From: Thiobacillus denitrificans
Lineage (GTDB): Bacteria > Pseudomonadota > Gammaproteobacteria > Burkholderiales > Thiobacillaceae
NCBI GenBank assembly: GCA_020725005.1
Contig: DYFW01000003.1
Coordinates: 1-60,512, forward strand
Direction: 5' to 3'
Length of the DNA: 60,512 nt
In this document: in pieces, positions 8,823 to 19,282 of the stretch
Layout: the number at the start of each line of letters is the position of its first letter
Numbering within the stretch: position 1 is the stretch's first letter
Position numbers and translations under genes: made by a program
Notes under the pieces: model-generated
The model's database searches: none
What the model saw: the letters and a program-made list of their open reading frames with translations, nothing else
What the model was told of the DNA's origin: nothing

Positions 8823-10499
8823 TTGTCGAACACCCTCGCCGACCCGGCAAAAACGCCCTCCGCGGGCGTTTTTGTTTTGCCCGCCTCCCGCCCCCGCCCG
8901 AGCGGCTGGATGCTGTTCGCGCTCGCCGTCGCCGCGCTGGTGCTGGTGCCGGTGGTGGTCACCTTTTCGTCCTACGCCGAGATCGACCGCGACATCCTCG
9001 GCCATCTGGTCGAATTCGCCCTGCCCGAGCTGGTGGTCAACACGTTCTGGCTCGCCCTCGGCGTCGGCATCGGCGTGTCGGTGCTCGGCGTCTCGCTCGC
9101 CTGGCTCACGGCGATGTGCGAATTTCCCGGGCGGCGGCTGTTCGAGTGGGCGTTGCTCCTGCCGCTGGCGCTGCCCGCCTACGTCACGGCCTTCGTCGCG
9201 ATCGGGCTGCTGGATTTCACCGGACCGCTGCAAACCTGGCTGCGCGACGGTTGGGGCATCACCGGCCTGCCCGAGATCCGCTCGCGCGGCGGCGTGATCC
9301 TGGTGATGTCGCTCGCGCTGTATCCCTATGTGTACCTCATCGCCAAGAACGCCTTCGCGACCCAGGGCGCGATCGCGCTGGAGGCTGCGCAGTCGCTCGG
9401 CCTGTCGCGCACGCAGGGTTTCTTCCGGGTGGCGCTGCCGATGGCGCGGCCCTGGATCGCCGCCGGACTCATGCTGGCGCTGATGGAGACGCTGGCCGAC
9501 TTCGGCACCATGGCGATCTTCAATTACGACACCTTCACCACCGCCATCTACAAGGCGTGGTACAGCCTGTTTTCCCTGCCGGCGGCGGCGCAGCTGGCGT
9601 CGATCCTGATCCTGTTCGTGCTGGTCGCGGTCGTGTTCGAGCAGCGCTCGCGCGCAAGAATGCGCTTCGGCGCCGTCGGCCGCAGCGCCGGCAGCCGCCA
9701 CATCCGCCTGTCGCCGGCGCTGGCCGGGCTGGCCTTCGTGTACGCCGGGACGGTGCTGGCGGTGGCCTTCATCATTCCGGTCGCGCAGCTCGCGCTGTGG
9801 ACGCGCGAAGTCATCGACACCGACCTCGACGCCCGCTACTGGGCCTTCGCCTGGCACTCGGTGCTGCTTGCCGGCATCGGCGCCGCGCTGGTGGTGACGG
9901 TGGCGCTGCTGCTCGCCTACGCCGGCCGCCAGCGTCCGGGCGCCCTGATGACGTGGACGCAACGCGTCGCGACGCTCGGCTACGCCTTCCCCGGCGCGGT
10001 GCTCGCGGTGGGTCTGTTCATTCCGGTGGCCGCGCTCGACAACTGGCTGATCGATACCGGCCGCGAATGGTTCGGCTTCGACGGCACCGAAATCCTCAAG
10101 GGCACGCTCGTGATCATGCTGCTCGCCTACCTGGTGCGCTTCCTCGCGGTCGGCTTCGGGCCGATCGACAGCGGCCTGCACCGCATCACCCGCAACATCG
10201 ACGAGGCCGCGAGGAACCTCGGCGCCACGACGGCGGCGCTGCTCGGACGCGTACATTTGCCGATGCTGCGCGCGAGCCTTTTGACCGCCGCCACGTTGAG
10301 CTTCGTCGACATCATGAAGGAAATGCCGATCACGCTCATGACCCGTCCCTTCGGCTGGGATACGCTGGCGGTGCGGGTATTCGAGATGACCTCGGAGGGC
10401 GAGTGGGAGCGTGCCGCCCTGCCCGCGCTCGCGATCGTCGTTGCCGGTATCATTCCCATCATTCTCCTGACCTGGCGCGGGTCGAACCTGCATGACTGA
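8823..10499 (+). CDS. fbpB: Iron(III) ABC transporter permease (FbpB type)
   Basis: A 558-residue fused permease with two sets of about six membrane helices and two EAA-type loops (for example EAAQSLGLSRTQGFFRVALPMARP and the region near EAARNLGATTAALLGRVHLP). It carries Fe3+ through the inner membrane. The TTG at 8823 gives the family's usual length; the first internal ATG (8910) falls inside the first helix. Its first codons contain a perfect terminator-like hairpin (8849-8878), which is unusual. Its stop is five bases before the ATPase gene. Confidence 0.9.
   Translation: MSNTLADPAKTPSAGVFVLPASRPRPSGWMLFALAVAALVLVPVVVTFSSYAEIDRDILGHLVEFALPELVVNTFWLALGVGIGVSVLGVSLAWLTAMCEFPGRRLFEWALLLPLALPAYVTAFVAIGLLDFTGPLQTWLRDGWGITGLPEIRSRGGVILVMSLALYPYVYLIAKNAFATQGAIALEAAQSLGLSRTQGFFRVALPMARPWIAAGLMLALMETLADFGTMAIFNYDTFTTAIYKAWYSLFSLPAAAQLASILILFVLVAVVFEQRSRARMRFGAVGRSAGSRHIRLSPALAGLAFVYAGTVLAVAFIIPVAQLALWTREVIDTDLDARYWAFAWHSVLLAGIGAALVVTVALLLAYAGRQRPGALMTWTQRVATLGYAFPGAVLAVGLFIPVAALDNWLIDTGREWFGFDGTEILKGTLVIMLLAYLVRFLAVGFGPIDSGLHRITRNIDEAARNLGATTAALLGRVHLPMLRASLLTAATLSFVDIMKEMPITLMTRPFGWDTLAVRVFEMTSEGEWERAALPALAIVVAGIIPIILLTWRGSNLHD
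8849..8878 (+). terminator. Rho-independent-type hairpin inside the 5' end of the permease gene
   Basis: A 10-bp perfect stem (AAAAACGCCC at 8849-8858 with GGGCGTTTTT at 8864-8873), a 5-base loop and a T-rich tail to 8878. It sits 36 bases after the binding-protein stop and would make the binding protein more abundant than the permease and ATPase, as its stoichiometry demands. It is placed within the first 20 codons of the permease. Confidence 0.75.
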
Positions 10500-10504
10500 C
10501 ACCC

Positions 10505-11572
10505 ATGGCTGAACTGGTGCTCGATTCGGTTTCTCAGGCCTACGGCGGACGACAAGTCATCGCCGACCTCTCCTTCACCCTGCCGGAGGGCGCGATCGGC
10601 TGCCTGCTCGGTCCCTCGGGGTGCGGCAAGACCACGGCGCTGCGCTGCATTTCCGGTTTCGAGCCGATCCAGACGGGCGAAATCCGTATCGGCGGCGAGG
10701 TCGTCAGTCGACCTGGCTGGATGCTGGCGGCCGAGAAGCGCCGCGTCGGCATGGTGTTCCAGGACTACGCGCTGTTTCCGCACCTGACCGTCGCCGACAA
10801 CGTCGGCTTCGGCCTGCGCGGCGACGCCAAGCCTGCGCGCCAGGCACGCATCGCCGAATTGCTCGCGCTGGTCGGGCTCGCCGGCCACGCCGACCAGTTC
10901 CCGCACCAGCTCTCCGGCGGCCAGCAGCAGCGCGTGGCGCTCGCCCGCGCCCTGGCGCCACGGCCGCGCCTGATCCTGATGGACGAGCCTTTCTCCAATC
11001 TCGACGTCGAGTTGCGCGAGCGGCTGTCGCTGGAAGTGCGCGACATCCTCCGCCGAGAGGCGATGACGGCGCTCATCGTCACCCACGACCAGCACGAGGC
11101 GTTCGCGCTCGCCGACTGGGTGGGCGTGATGCACGAAGGGCGCATCCAGCAGTGGGATACGCCCTACAACCTGTACCACGAACCCGCCAACCGCTTCGTC
11201 GCCGACTTCGTCGGCCAGGGCGCGCTCGTCACCGGCGAAGTCATCAACGACCACCAGGTCGAGATCGAGCTCGGCGTGTTGAACGGCCACATCCCGGTCG
11301 AATGTGGCGCCCACGGCTGCGAGGCATGCGTGCGCAACTGCCATGTCGACGTGCTGCTGCGGCCGGACGACATCGTTCACGACGACGACAGCCTGATGCT
11401 CGCCGAGGTCGAGAACAAAGCCTTCCGCGGCGCCGAGTTCCTCTACACGCTGAAGCTGCCGAGCGGCCAGCGCGCACTGTCGCTGGTGCCTTCGCACCAC
11501 AACCACGCGATCGGCGAGAAGATCGGCATCAGGCTCGCGGCCGACCACGTCGTGGCGTTCCGCCGCGAATAG
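10505..11572 (+). CDS. fbpC: Iron(III) ABC transporter ATPase (FbpC type)
   Basis: A 355-residue ATPase with Walker A (GPSGCGKTT), Q-loop (MVFQDYALFPHLTV), signature LSGGQQQR, Walker B (LILMDEPFSNLD) and the switch histidine (IVTHDQHEA). A C-terminal TOBE-like regulatory part includes a cysteine cluster (CGAHGCEACVRNC) that could sense metal or redox; that is inference. It energises the permease encoded just upstream and is followed within four bases by a sensor kinase gene. Confidence 0.93.
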   Translation: MAELVLDSVSQAYGGRQVIADLSFTLPEGAIGCLLGPSGCGKTTALRCISGFEPIQTGEIRIGGEVVSRPGWMLAAEKRRVGMVFQDYALFPHLTVADNVGFGLRGDAKPARQARIAELLALVGLAGHADQFPHQLSGGQQQRVALARALAPRPRLILMDEPFSNLDVELRERLSLEVRDILRREAMTALIVTHDQHEAFALADWVGVMHEGRIQQWDTPYNLYHEPANRFVADFVGQGALVTGEVINDHQVEIELGVLNGHIPVECGAHGCEACVRNCHVDVLLRPDDIVHDDDSLMLAEVENKAFRGAEFLYTLKLPSGQRALSLVPSHHNHAIGEKIGIRLAADHVVAFRRE

Positions 11573-11575
11573 CCC

Positions 11576-14101
<2,526 letters not shown>

Positions 14102-14121
14102 ATGCCACCTTCTGGCTTGCA

Positions 14122-14150
14122 TTGACCCGCCGGAACGGGGTGCCTAGGAT
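14122..14150 (+). promoter_or_regulatory. Sigma-70 promoter of the DUF302 gene
   Basis: TTGACC (14122-14127), a 17-base spacer and TAGGAT (14145-14150), 28 bases before the ATG of the interrupted host gene. Confidence 0.6.
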
Positions 14151-14177
14151 GAACACACATCCTCCGGAGACCGCGCC

Positions 14178-14336
14178 ATGACGCGCCTGATCGTATTCAT
14201 CCTCGCCGGCTGCTGCGGCCTCGCCTGGGCGGCCGATGCGCCGCGCAGCGCGCCGGCGCCGATCGAACGTTGGCTCGATTTCGCGCTCACCCCCTACGGT
14301 CCGCTGCTGGTCCAGCAGGGGCCGCCGCCGCCCTAT
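14178..14336 (+). pseudogene. Host DUF302-domain gene, 5' fragment interrupted by the prophage
   Basis: The first 53 codons of an exported protein: a signal peptide (to about AWAADA) and the segment IERWLDFALTPYGPLLVQQ. Reading then enters phage DNA and stops nine codons later at 14366. Joining codon 53 (TAT, 14334-14336) to the codon at 50801 restores one frame of 232 residues whose C-terminal part is the fragment at 50797-51340. The lysogen therefore has no intact copy here. DUF302 proteins have no settled function. Confidence 0.85.
14333..14336 (+). repeat. Target-site duplication, left copy (CTAT)
   Basis: CTAT precedes the phage terminal TGT and recurs just after the phage terminal ACA at 50797-50800. 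Frame restoration in the host gene supports a 4-base duplication; Mu itself makes 5. Confidence 0.7.
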
Positions 14337-14349
14337 TGTGGGGAGGCGA

Positions 14350-14358
14350 TTGATTTGC
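14350..14358 (+). promoter_or_regulatory. Candidate outermost left transposase-binding site
   Basis: TTGATTTGC at positions 14-22 from the left terminus matches the sequence the same distance from the right terminus (ATTTGC shared at 17-22). By analogy with Mu L1 and R1 this is a transposase core site. Confidence 0.45.
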
Positions 14359-14441
14359 TGAAGTGATCACTAACAAGGCGCAACAAAAAAACGGCGGAAA
14401 ACTAGACTAGATGGGGGTTTCCGGGGTGCGCTGGAAAGTGA

Positions 14442-14506
14442 CGATGCAAATAGCTTTTTTGCAACAACTGACAGAAAAACAACAATTTGTCAGTCAATTT
14501 GCATCG
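14442..14506. repeat. Inverted repeats in the left-end region, candidate transposase sites
   Basis: CGATGCAAAT (14442-14451) and ATTTGCATCG (14497-14506) form a perfect 10-bp inverted repeat. ACTGACA (14467-14473) and TGTCAGT (14488-14494) nest inside it. The motif TCAATTTGC here also occurs at the right end, suggesting inner transposase-binding sites. Confidence 0.5.
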
Positions 14507-14540
14507 CCGGTTCCGATTCGGTGTCACGGAATGAAGAAAA

Positions 14541-14571
14541 TTTAACGCGAGATTTTGAGCGGTTTAACGCG
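14541..14571 (+). repeat. Two TTTAACGCG direct repeats 22 bp apart
   Basis: TTTAACGCG starts at 14541 and again at 14563, two helical turns apart. Further copies are at the right end (50756-50764) and in the intergenic region at 31827-31835. They may be protein-binding sites shared by the ends. Confidence 0.5.
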
Positions 14572-14579
14572 TGTTGAAG

Positions 14580-14602
14580 GCGGGGGGTTTCCCCGCTTTT
14601 TT
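14580..14602 (+). terminator. Terminator facing incoming host transcription
   Basis: GCGGGG (14580-14585), a 5-base loop, CCCCGC (14591-14596) and six T. The T-run is on the plus strand, so it stops rightward transcription entering from the host gene before it crosses the repressor region. Confidence 0.6.
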
Positions 14603-15173
14603 ATTTGGTGCGGTCGAAGATCTGGGCGGCTTCGGCGATGGCCTGGCCGGCGGCGAGCCAGGCGCGAAAAGTGCGGTCGCGGATGGCGACGGCGAGGGCT
14701 GCAAGGGCCCGGCGACCCTCGGGCGGGGCATCCTTATATATAGCCTGCAGATCGACAGGCTCGCCGGACGCTTGATCCGGCGCGGGTTCCGCGCTTGCCG
14801 CGGCGACCACGTCCCGGCGGAACTTCGGCTCGCGGCCGGTGGCGAGCCAGTCTACGGTGACGCCACCGGCGTCGGCTATTGATACCAAGTTGAGCGTATT
14901 AGGCTGCGCGCCGTGAAGGTATTTGCGCAACAGGCTTTCGTTCAAGCCTGTGCGACGCCCGAATGACGCCACATACTCATCTCCAATAACCTCTTTAATC
15001 CTCGATCTCAGGGCGGCAATTTTCGCGTCTGTATCGTCGGATTCTATTGCGCGAATCCGACGCGCAGCATGAGGTGACTCCGACCGCGTCGGATTCACCT
15101 CATGCCCTAGATTCGTAAGTGTTTTTTTCAATTCCCACCAAATTTTCAAGCACTGAAGAATCCGACGCGTCAT
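14601..15173 (-). CDS. Phage repressor (c-type), HTH protein
   Basis: A leftward gene of up to 190 residues in the position of the Mu repressor c. The core is a helix-turn-helix (about residues 65-95: YVASFGRRTGLNESLLRKYLHG) followed by a domain typical of phage repressors (LVSIADAGGVTVDWLATG). The C-terminal half is helical and alanine-rich. The ATG at 15173 is taken as the start. A GTG at 15098 would drop 25 residues that overlap operators, and cannot be excluded. Six CGTCGGATT-type half-sites overlie the 5' end and the early promoter, so it probably represses both its own and the rightward transcript to maintain lysogeny. Confidence 0.8.
   Translation of the reverse strand: MTRRILQCLKIWWELKKTLTNLGHEVNPTRSESPHAARRIRAIESDDTDAKIAALRSRIKEVIGDEYVASFGRRTGLNESLLRKYLHGAQPNTLNLVSIADAGGVTVDWLATGREPKFRRDVVAAASAEPAPDQASGEPVDLQAIYKDAPPEGRRALAALAVAIRDRTFRAWLAAGQAIAEAAQIFDRTK
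15035..15062. promoter_or_regulatory. Operator 1: inverted repeat
   Basis: CGTCGGATTC (15035-15044) and GAATCCGACG (15053-15062) form a perfect 10-bp inverted repeat with an 8-base spacer inside the 5' part of the repressor gene. Confidence 0.6.
15068..15104. promoter_or_regulatory. Operator 2: 37-bp near-perfect palindrome
   Basis: Arms of 17 bases (one mismatch pair) around a 3-base centre, with core TCCGACC-G-CGTCGGA. The inner half-sites have the same core as the neighbouring operators. As RNA it would make a strong hairpin in the repressor transcript. Confidence 0.6.
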
Positions 15174-15189
15174 CTTGTTTCGTCGGATT
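15159..15189. promoter_or_regulatory. Operator 3: inverted repeat over the repressor start
   Basis: AATCCGACG (15159-15167) and CGTCGGATT (15181-15189), 13 bases apart, straddle the repressor ATG (15173). Confidence 0.6.
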
Positions 15190-15221
15190 TAGAAGACCCA
15201 AAAAATAATCGCCTTTAAGTA

Positions 15222-15250
15222 TTGACAAGACGAACTTTGGTGCTAATAAT
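15222..15250 (+). promoter_or_regulatory. Early promoter (Pe-like)
   Basis: TTGACA (15222-15227) and TAATAA (15244-15249), 16-base spacer, 34 bases before the first rightward gene. A perfect -35 next to the operator cluster suggests the repressor-controlled early promoter. Confidence 0.7.
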
Positions 15251-15283
15251 TCAACCATCAGCAACAAGACACCATTCTAGACC

Positions 15284-15565
15284 ATGAAACATCACCGCAC
15301 TAAAAGACTGCTCACCGGGGAGGAGGCGCGCCAGACGTTCGTCGCCTCAGGTATTTCGATTGCCCACTGGGCGAAGCGGCACGGCGTGTCGGCCAAGCTG
15401 GTGTATGAGGTGCTGGCGGGGCGCACGTGCCGGTTTGGCATGAGCCACAAGATCGCGGTGCTGCTGCACATGAAGCACGGCACGCTGGACGCGCAGCCGA
15501 GCCAGGAGCCGGATTTCGCGGCCGCCGCCGCGCGGCTCGCTCACGAGGATCGGGAGGCGGCGTGA
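15284..15565 (+). CDS. Ner-like HTH regulator (first early gene)
   Basis: A 93-residue protein with a helix-turn-helix at about 21-45 (GISIAHWAKRHGVSAKLVYEVLAG). By position, as the first gene of the early operon just after the repressor, it corresponds to Mu Ner, which turns down early transcription and repressor synthesis. Sequence similarity to Mu Ner itself is weak by eye, so the name is positional. The Shine-Dalgarno is poor. Confidence 0.72.
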   Translation: MKHHRTKRLLTGEEARQTFVASGISIAHWAKRHGVSAKLVYEVLAGRTCRFGMSHKIAVLLHMKHGTLDAQPSQEPDFAAAAARLAHEDREAA

Positions 15566-15567
15566 GG

Positions 15568-16032
15568 CTAATCGCCGGATCGTTCGCGCGCTTGCCCTTG
15601 CACAATGATGTCTTGCAGCAAGGTGTCCAGCTCGCGCGTGTCGTGGCCCAGCATGTACGCCACTGCGCGCTGCGTGGCTGTAGCGGCTGCCAGCGCTTCC
15701 GGGCAGGTCTTGCCGCCCGCCTTCGCCTGTTTGTGCAGCGTTTCGAACGTCGCCGCGAGGTCCCGCCGCGCTGTGTCAAAAAGCAATTTTTCCAACTCCT
15801 TGCGCTGCGCGATCTCCATATGCAACAAGCCCAGCACGACGGCAAGCACGGCAAGCGATATACCGGCTGGCAGCCAGGGGCTGATTTCAAACGCGAATGC
15901 GAGCGCCCCTGTGGCGGCCGCAAGCACGGATGCACCGTTCGCCGCGATCTCGATATGCTGTTGATGGCGAACGACAAAACCTTTGATGACGCGTTTGTCG
16001 AGGTTGCGTGCGTTTTGGTGCGCAATTTTCAT
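15568..16032 (-). CDS. Antisense membrane protein of unknown function, candidate lysogenic conversion gene
   Basis: A leftward gene of 154 residues inside the rightward early region. Two adjacent hydrophobic helices (about 31-50 and 54-70) are joined by a short SPWLPAG turn and followed by a long charged, probably cytoplasmic, helical domain. AAGGGG lies seven bases before the ATG. Its orientation matches the repressor, so it could be expressed during lysogeny. Superinfection exclusion or host conversion is possible, but this rests on position and topology only. Confidence 0.65.
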   Translation of the reverse strand: MKIAHQNARNLDKRVIKGFVVRHQQHIEIAANGASVLAAATGALAFAFEISPWLPAGISLAVLAVVLGLLHMEIAQRKELEKLLFDTARRDLAATFETLHKQAKAGGKTCPEALAAATATQRAVAYMLGHDTRELDTLLQDIIVQGQARERSGD

Positions 16033-16129
16033 GGGAAGGCCCCTTCGGATGCTGGTGTGGAAACCGCATTATCCGCCGGGAAAATGCCTTCCCGCCCTAT
16101 GGAGGCTGGCCGTGGCTGAGCGGCGCTTG

Positions 16130-16173
16130 CCCTCACCCCCGGCCCCTCTCCCGCTTGCGGGCGAGGGGGGTGA
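16130..16173. repeat. REP-like GC-rich palindromic element within the transposase 5' region
   Basis: A CCCTCACCCCCGGCCCC... type hairpin closed by GGGCGAGGGG, of the kind dispersed in many proteobacterial genomes. It lies in frame between a possible GTG start with a good Shine-Dalgarno (16112) and the conserved ATG at 16187. A related element lies in the portal gene. Confidence 0.5.
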
Positions 16174-16186
16174 CGCGCCGTGGTAC

Positions 16187-18232
16187 ATGGCGTCGTGGTT
16201 CACGGCGCAGCAACTGGCTGGGTTGCCGGGGATGCCGCGGACAGATTCTGCGGCGATGCGCATGGCGAAAAAAAATTTATGGACGAATCGCCTTAAAGTT
16301 CGAGGAAAAGGCCGCGAATACGCCTACGACAGCCTGCCGCTGCTCACCCGCCGCCACATCGACGGTCTACGCCACGCCTGGGTGCGCGAGCAGCAGCGCG
16401 CGGAGGCGGCTGCATCCGCCGCTACGCCAAAAGTAGCTGTTGCTACGCCGGATGTAGCGCCTGCCGCGGCAGTTCAGGCGCGCGCGCTGGTCGCGCGCGA
16501 CCCGGCCAAGTTCACCGACCTCGACCGCGCCCGCATCGACGCGGGCTGCATCCTTGCCCGCGAGATGGAGTCGATCATGCTCGACACGGGCGGATCGGCG
16601 ACCACGGCGGCGCGGCTCCTGGGCGAGCGGCTGGCGGCGCGAGCCTGCGACGCGACACTGCAAGGCGCGGCGGAAGCGCTGTATATCAAGCCGCGCGGCA
16701 CGCTGTACCTGGGCGGGGCGGACGCCACCATCGCCAGGCTGGTCCGGCTGTACCGCGCCTTCAAGCATGGCGACGCGGAGGGCGACGTGACCCGCTACCT
16801 CGCTCCAGGGCGCCCAGTTAAAAAAGGCCCCGATCCGCGACTTGTCTCGGTGTTCCTGAAGGCCTACCAGAGCCCGATGAAGCCGCCGCTGGCGCGGGTG
16901 TTGCGCGAGATCACCCCAGTGCTCGAAGCGCAGGGGCTGGACGTGCCGAGCTACAGCGCACTGGCGCGGCTGGAAAAATCCCTGCCGCTCACCACCAAGA
17001 TGCGCGGGCGCATGACCGGCAGCGAATACAAGCAACTGCTGCCATACATCCGCCGCGACGACAGCCACATGAGCAGCAACGATGTGTGGGTGGGCGACGG
17101 CCACAGCTTCAAGGCGCGCGTGCTGCACCCCGAACACGGCCAGCCCTTCGTGCCCGAAATCACGTTCGTGATCGACTGGGTGAGCCGCAAGATCGTCGGC
17201 TGGTCGGTCGATCTGGCCGAATCCACGCTCGCCGTGAGTGCCGCCTTCCGCGACGCCCAGCGCAAAACCCGCGCCCGCCCGCTCATCTACTACAGCGACA
17301 ACGGCAGCGGGCAGACCGGCAAGCTCATCGACCACCCGATCACCGGCACGCTCTCCAGGCAGGGCATCGCCCACCACACCGGCATTCCCGGAAACCCGCA
17401 GGCGCGCGGCATCATCGAGCGCATCTGGTCGCACACCCTCATCGCGCTGGCGCAGACCTACCCAACCTGCCACTGGAAAGGGGCGGACCAGCTCACCGTC
17501 AACCGCATGCAGAAAGCCTTGCAGAAAAAGGGCTTCGGCGGGATTGCCGTGCCCAGCTTCGGCCAGTTGCTGATCGACATCGAGCGCGTTGTCGACGAAT
17601 ACAACCGCCACCACAAACACAAGAGCCTGGGCGGCAAGACGCCGGAAGACGTGTATCTCGACCGCATGGATCCGACCAGCATCGTATTCGCCGAAGGCGA
17701 CGCTGAGCTGGACGCCCTGTGGATGCCGGAGAAACTGCGCCGCGTGCAGCGCGGCCGGGTGCGCATTTTCAACGGCGAGTACGGCTCAGACGTGCTGGCG
17801 CACGCCACCACCGAAGGCGAAACCGTGCGCGTGCGCTTCGACATCCACGACGCCAGCCGGGTGTGGGTGTACCGGCAGGACGGCGAACCGCTGGGCGAAG
17901 CGAAATTCAACCACCTGGTGCGCGACGCCTGGCCCAAGAGCTACCGCGAGCAGGAACGGATCAAGCGGGTGGAAGGCCAGGTCGCGCGGCATCAGAAACA
18001 GATCGACGCCGCCCGCGCCACGCTGGGCAATGTCATCGACCTCGCGCCCAGCCTGGTGATGGACGTGCCCGCGCTCGCGCCCGAGCTCTTGCCCGTCGCG
18101 CGCGACGCGCCCGAGCCTGAGACGGTGGAAGTTAGCAACCACGATTTGATGATGGACCTCTACGCGCCCAGCGGGCGGGATGAGGACGAAGACGCCGGGG
18201 ACGACCCGGATTTTGAGAGCGCCGCAGGTTAG
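16187..18232 (+). CDS. A: Mu-type DDE transposase A
   Basis: A 682-residue transposase (MuA 663). The N-terminus aligns with MuA: WFTAQQLAGLPGMPRT and a winged DNA-binding part up to YDSLP. The catalytic triad is visible: Asp304 (VWVGDGHSF), Asp371 (YYSDNGSG) and Glu411 (GIIERIW). A C-terminal part contacting protein B follows. It excises and joins the phage ends in integration and replicative transposition. The ATG at 16187 is chosen by alignment. A GTG at 16112 with GGAGG six bases before it would add 25 residues encoded largely by a REP-like element, and may be the true start. Confidence 0.93.
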   Translation: MASWFTAQQLAGLPGMPRTDSAAMRMAKKNLWTNRLKVRGKGREYAYDSLPLLTRRHIDGLRHAWVREQQRAEAAASAATPKVAVATPDVAPAAAVQARALVARDPAKFTDLDRARIDAGCILAREMESIMLDTGGSATTAARLLGERLAARACDATLQGAAEALYIKPRGTLYLGGADATIARLVRLYRAFKHGDAEGDVTRYLAPGRPVKKGPDPRLVSVFLKAYQSPMKPPLARVLREITPVLEAQGLDVPSYSALARLEKSLPLTTKMRGRMTGSEYKQLLPYIRRDDSHMSSNDVWVGDGHSFKARVLHPEHGQPFVPEITFVIDWVSRKIVGWSVDLAESTLAVSAAFRDAQRKTRARPLIYYSDNGSGQTGKLIDHPITGTLSRQGIAHHTGIPGNPQARGIIERIWSHTLIALAQTYPTCHWKGADQLTVNRMQKALQKKGFGGIAVPSFGQLLIDIERVVDEYNRHHKHKSLGGKTPEDVYLDRMDPTSIVFAEGDAELDALWMPEKLRRVQRGRVRIFNGEYGSDVLAHATTEGETVRVRFDIHDASRVWVYRQDGEPLGEAKFNHLVRDAWPKSYREQERIKRVEGQVARHQKQIDAARATLGNVIDLAPSLVMDVPALAPELLPVARDAPEPETVEVSNHDLMMDLYAPSGRDEDEDAGDDPDFESAAG

Positions 18233-18303
18233 CGACAACTAACCTACGGCGGATTGCAACCCCCGAAGCGCTAGCGGAAGGGATCACACAAGGAGTGTAC
18301 GCC

Positions 18304-18513
18304 ATGTTTGCACTGTTGAAGAAGTTGTTCAAAAAACCCGCCCCCGAAGGCCCGTGCAGCCGCTTTGGCGCGGCCAGCGTCTTTCCCGCCACCGCCGAGG
18401 AGGCCGCGGACATCCGCCGTCTGGAGGCCGCGCGCGATGCCGCCTGGCGGCGCGCATGGCTCAAGGCGCAGCAGCAGAACGCGAACCTGTCCCCCATCGA
18501 ATGGAGGGGCTGA
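18304..18513 (+). CDS. Small early protein, unknown
   Basis: A 69-residue basic and helical protein (MFALLKKLFKKPAPEGP...) between transposase A and B. AAGGAG sits eight bases before the ATG, an unusually good site. The N-terminal amphipathic LLKKLFKK stretch might bind membrane or nucleic acid. I recognise no family. It ends one base before the B gene, so it is part of the early operon. Confidence 0.62.
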   Translation: MFALLKKLFKKPAPEGPCSRFGAASVFPATAEEAADIRRLEAARDAAWRRAWLKAQQQNANLSPIEWRG

Positions 18514-18514
18514 G

Positions 18515-19282
18515 ATGAAGCGCCATTTCGTCAAAACCGAGAACTACACCCGCCTGCTCGCGGCGGTCGAAGCCATGAAACAGCGCGGCAGCCTGTCAGC
18601 CTGCCTGTGCCTGGTCGAAGGCCAGCCCGGCGTGGGCAAGACCCGCAACGTGTCCGCCTGGGGCGCGGGCGGCGGCGTCGTGCTGGTCAAGGGGCACGTG
18701 GGCATGAGCCTGTCCGGCCTGCGCTGGAAAGTGTCCGAGCAGCTCGGCATCAAGCACCGTGGCAACGCCACCGCCGAGGTGGACGCCCAGATCGCCGCGC
18801 TGCGCGAACACGGCACGCCGATCGTTTTTGATGAGGCGCAGTACGGGCTGGCCATGAAAAACGGCGCGGTGCGCCAGGCCGGCATCGAATACCTGCGCGA
18901 CGTGGCCGAGCGCGCGCAGACCTACGTGCTGCTCGTGGTGCACGAATCCGAGGTGCGCGGGTTCAGCGAAACCGCCCACATCCGCACCCGCATCGCCTAC
19001 CGCTGCCGCATGACCGAGGCGAGCGAAGCCGATACCGCGCGCTTCGTGCAGGAATGCTGTGAAGTGCCCGTCGGCGAAGGCGTGGCGGCCATCCTGCATG
19101 CGCAGAGCCAGGGGCGTTACCGGCTGCTGGAAAACGCCGTTGCCGTGGTCGAGGCGCTGGCCAAAAACCGGGGGCTGGCCAAGGTCGAAGCCGCCGACCT
19201 CAAGGGCTTGCAACTCATCGTCGACCACGAGGCGAGCCTCGTGCCCAAGGTGATCCGCAGCAGCAAGGGGGCGGCGCGTTGA
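18515..19282 (+). CDS. B: Mu B-like AAA+ ATPase, transposition target-capture protein
   Basis: A 255-residue AAA+ ATPase with Walker A at residues 36-43 (GQPGVGKT), Walker B in PIVFDEAQY and a following sensor region. In Mu, protein B coats target DNA in an ATP-dependent way, delivers it to A and gives target immunity. This version lacks the extra N-terminal HTH part of Mu B (312 residues), which fits the shorter form seen in other Mu-like phages. It directly follows A and one small gene. Confidence 0.9.
   Translation: MKRHFVKTENYTRLLAAVEAMKQRGSLSACLCLVEGQPGVGKTRNVSAWGAGGGVVLVKGHVGMSLSGLRWKVSEQLGIKHRGNATAEVDAQIAALREHGTPIVFDEAQYGLAMKNGAVRQAGIEYLRDVAERAQTYVLLVVHESEVRGFSETAHIRTRIAYRCRMTEASEADTARFVQECCEVPVGEGVAAILHAQSQGRYRLLENAVAVVEALAKNRGLAKVEAADLKGLQLIVDHEASLVPKVIRSSKGAAR

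Noticed and set aside
8160-10502. Long leftward frame over the iron transporter genes
   Set aside because: It is a composition artefact of high-GC coding DNA (His/Gln/Arg-rich) opposite well-recognised genes.
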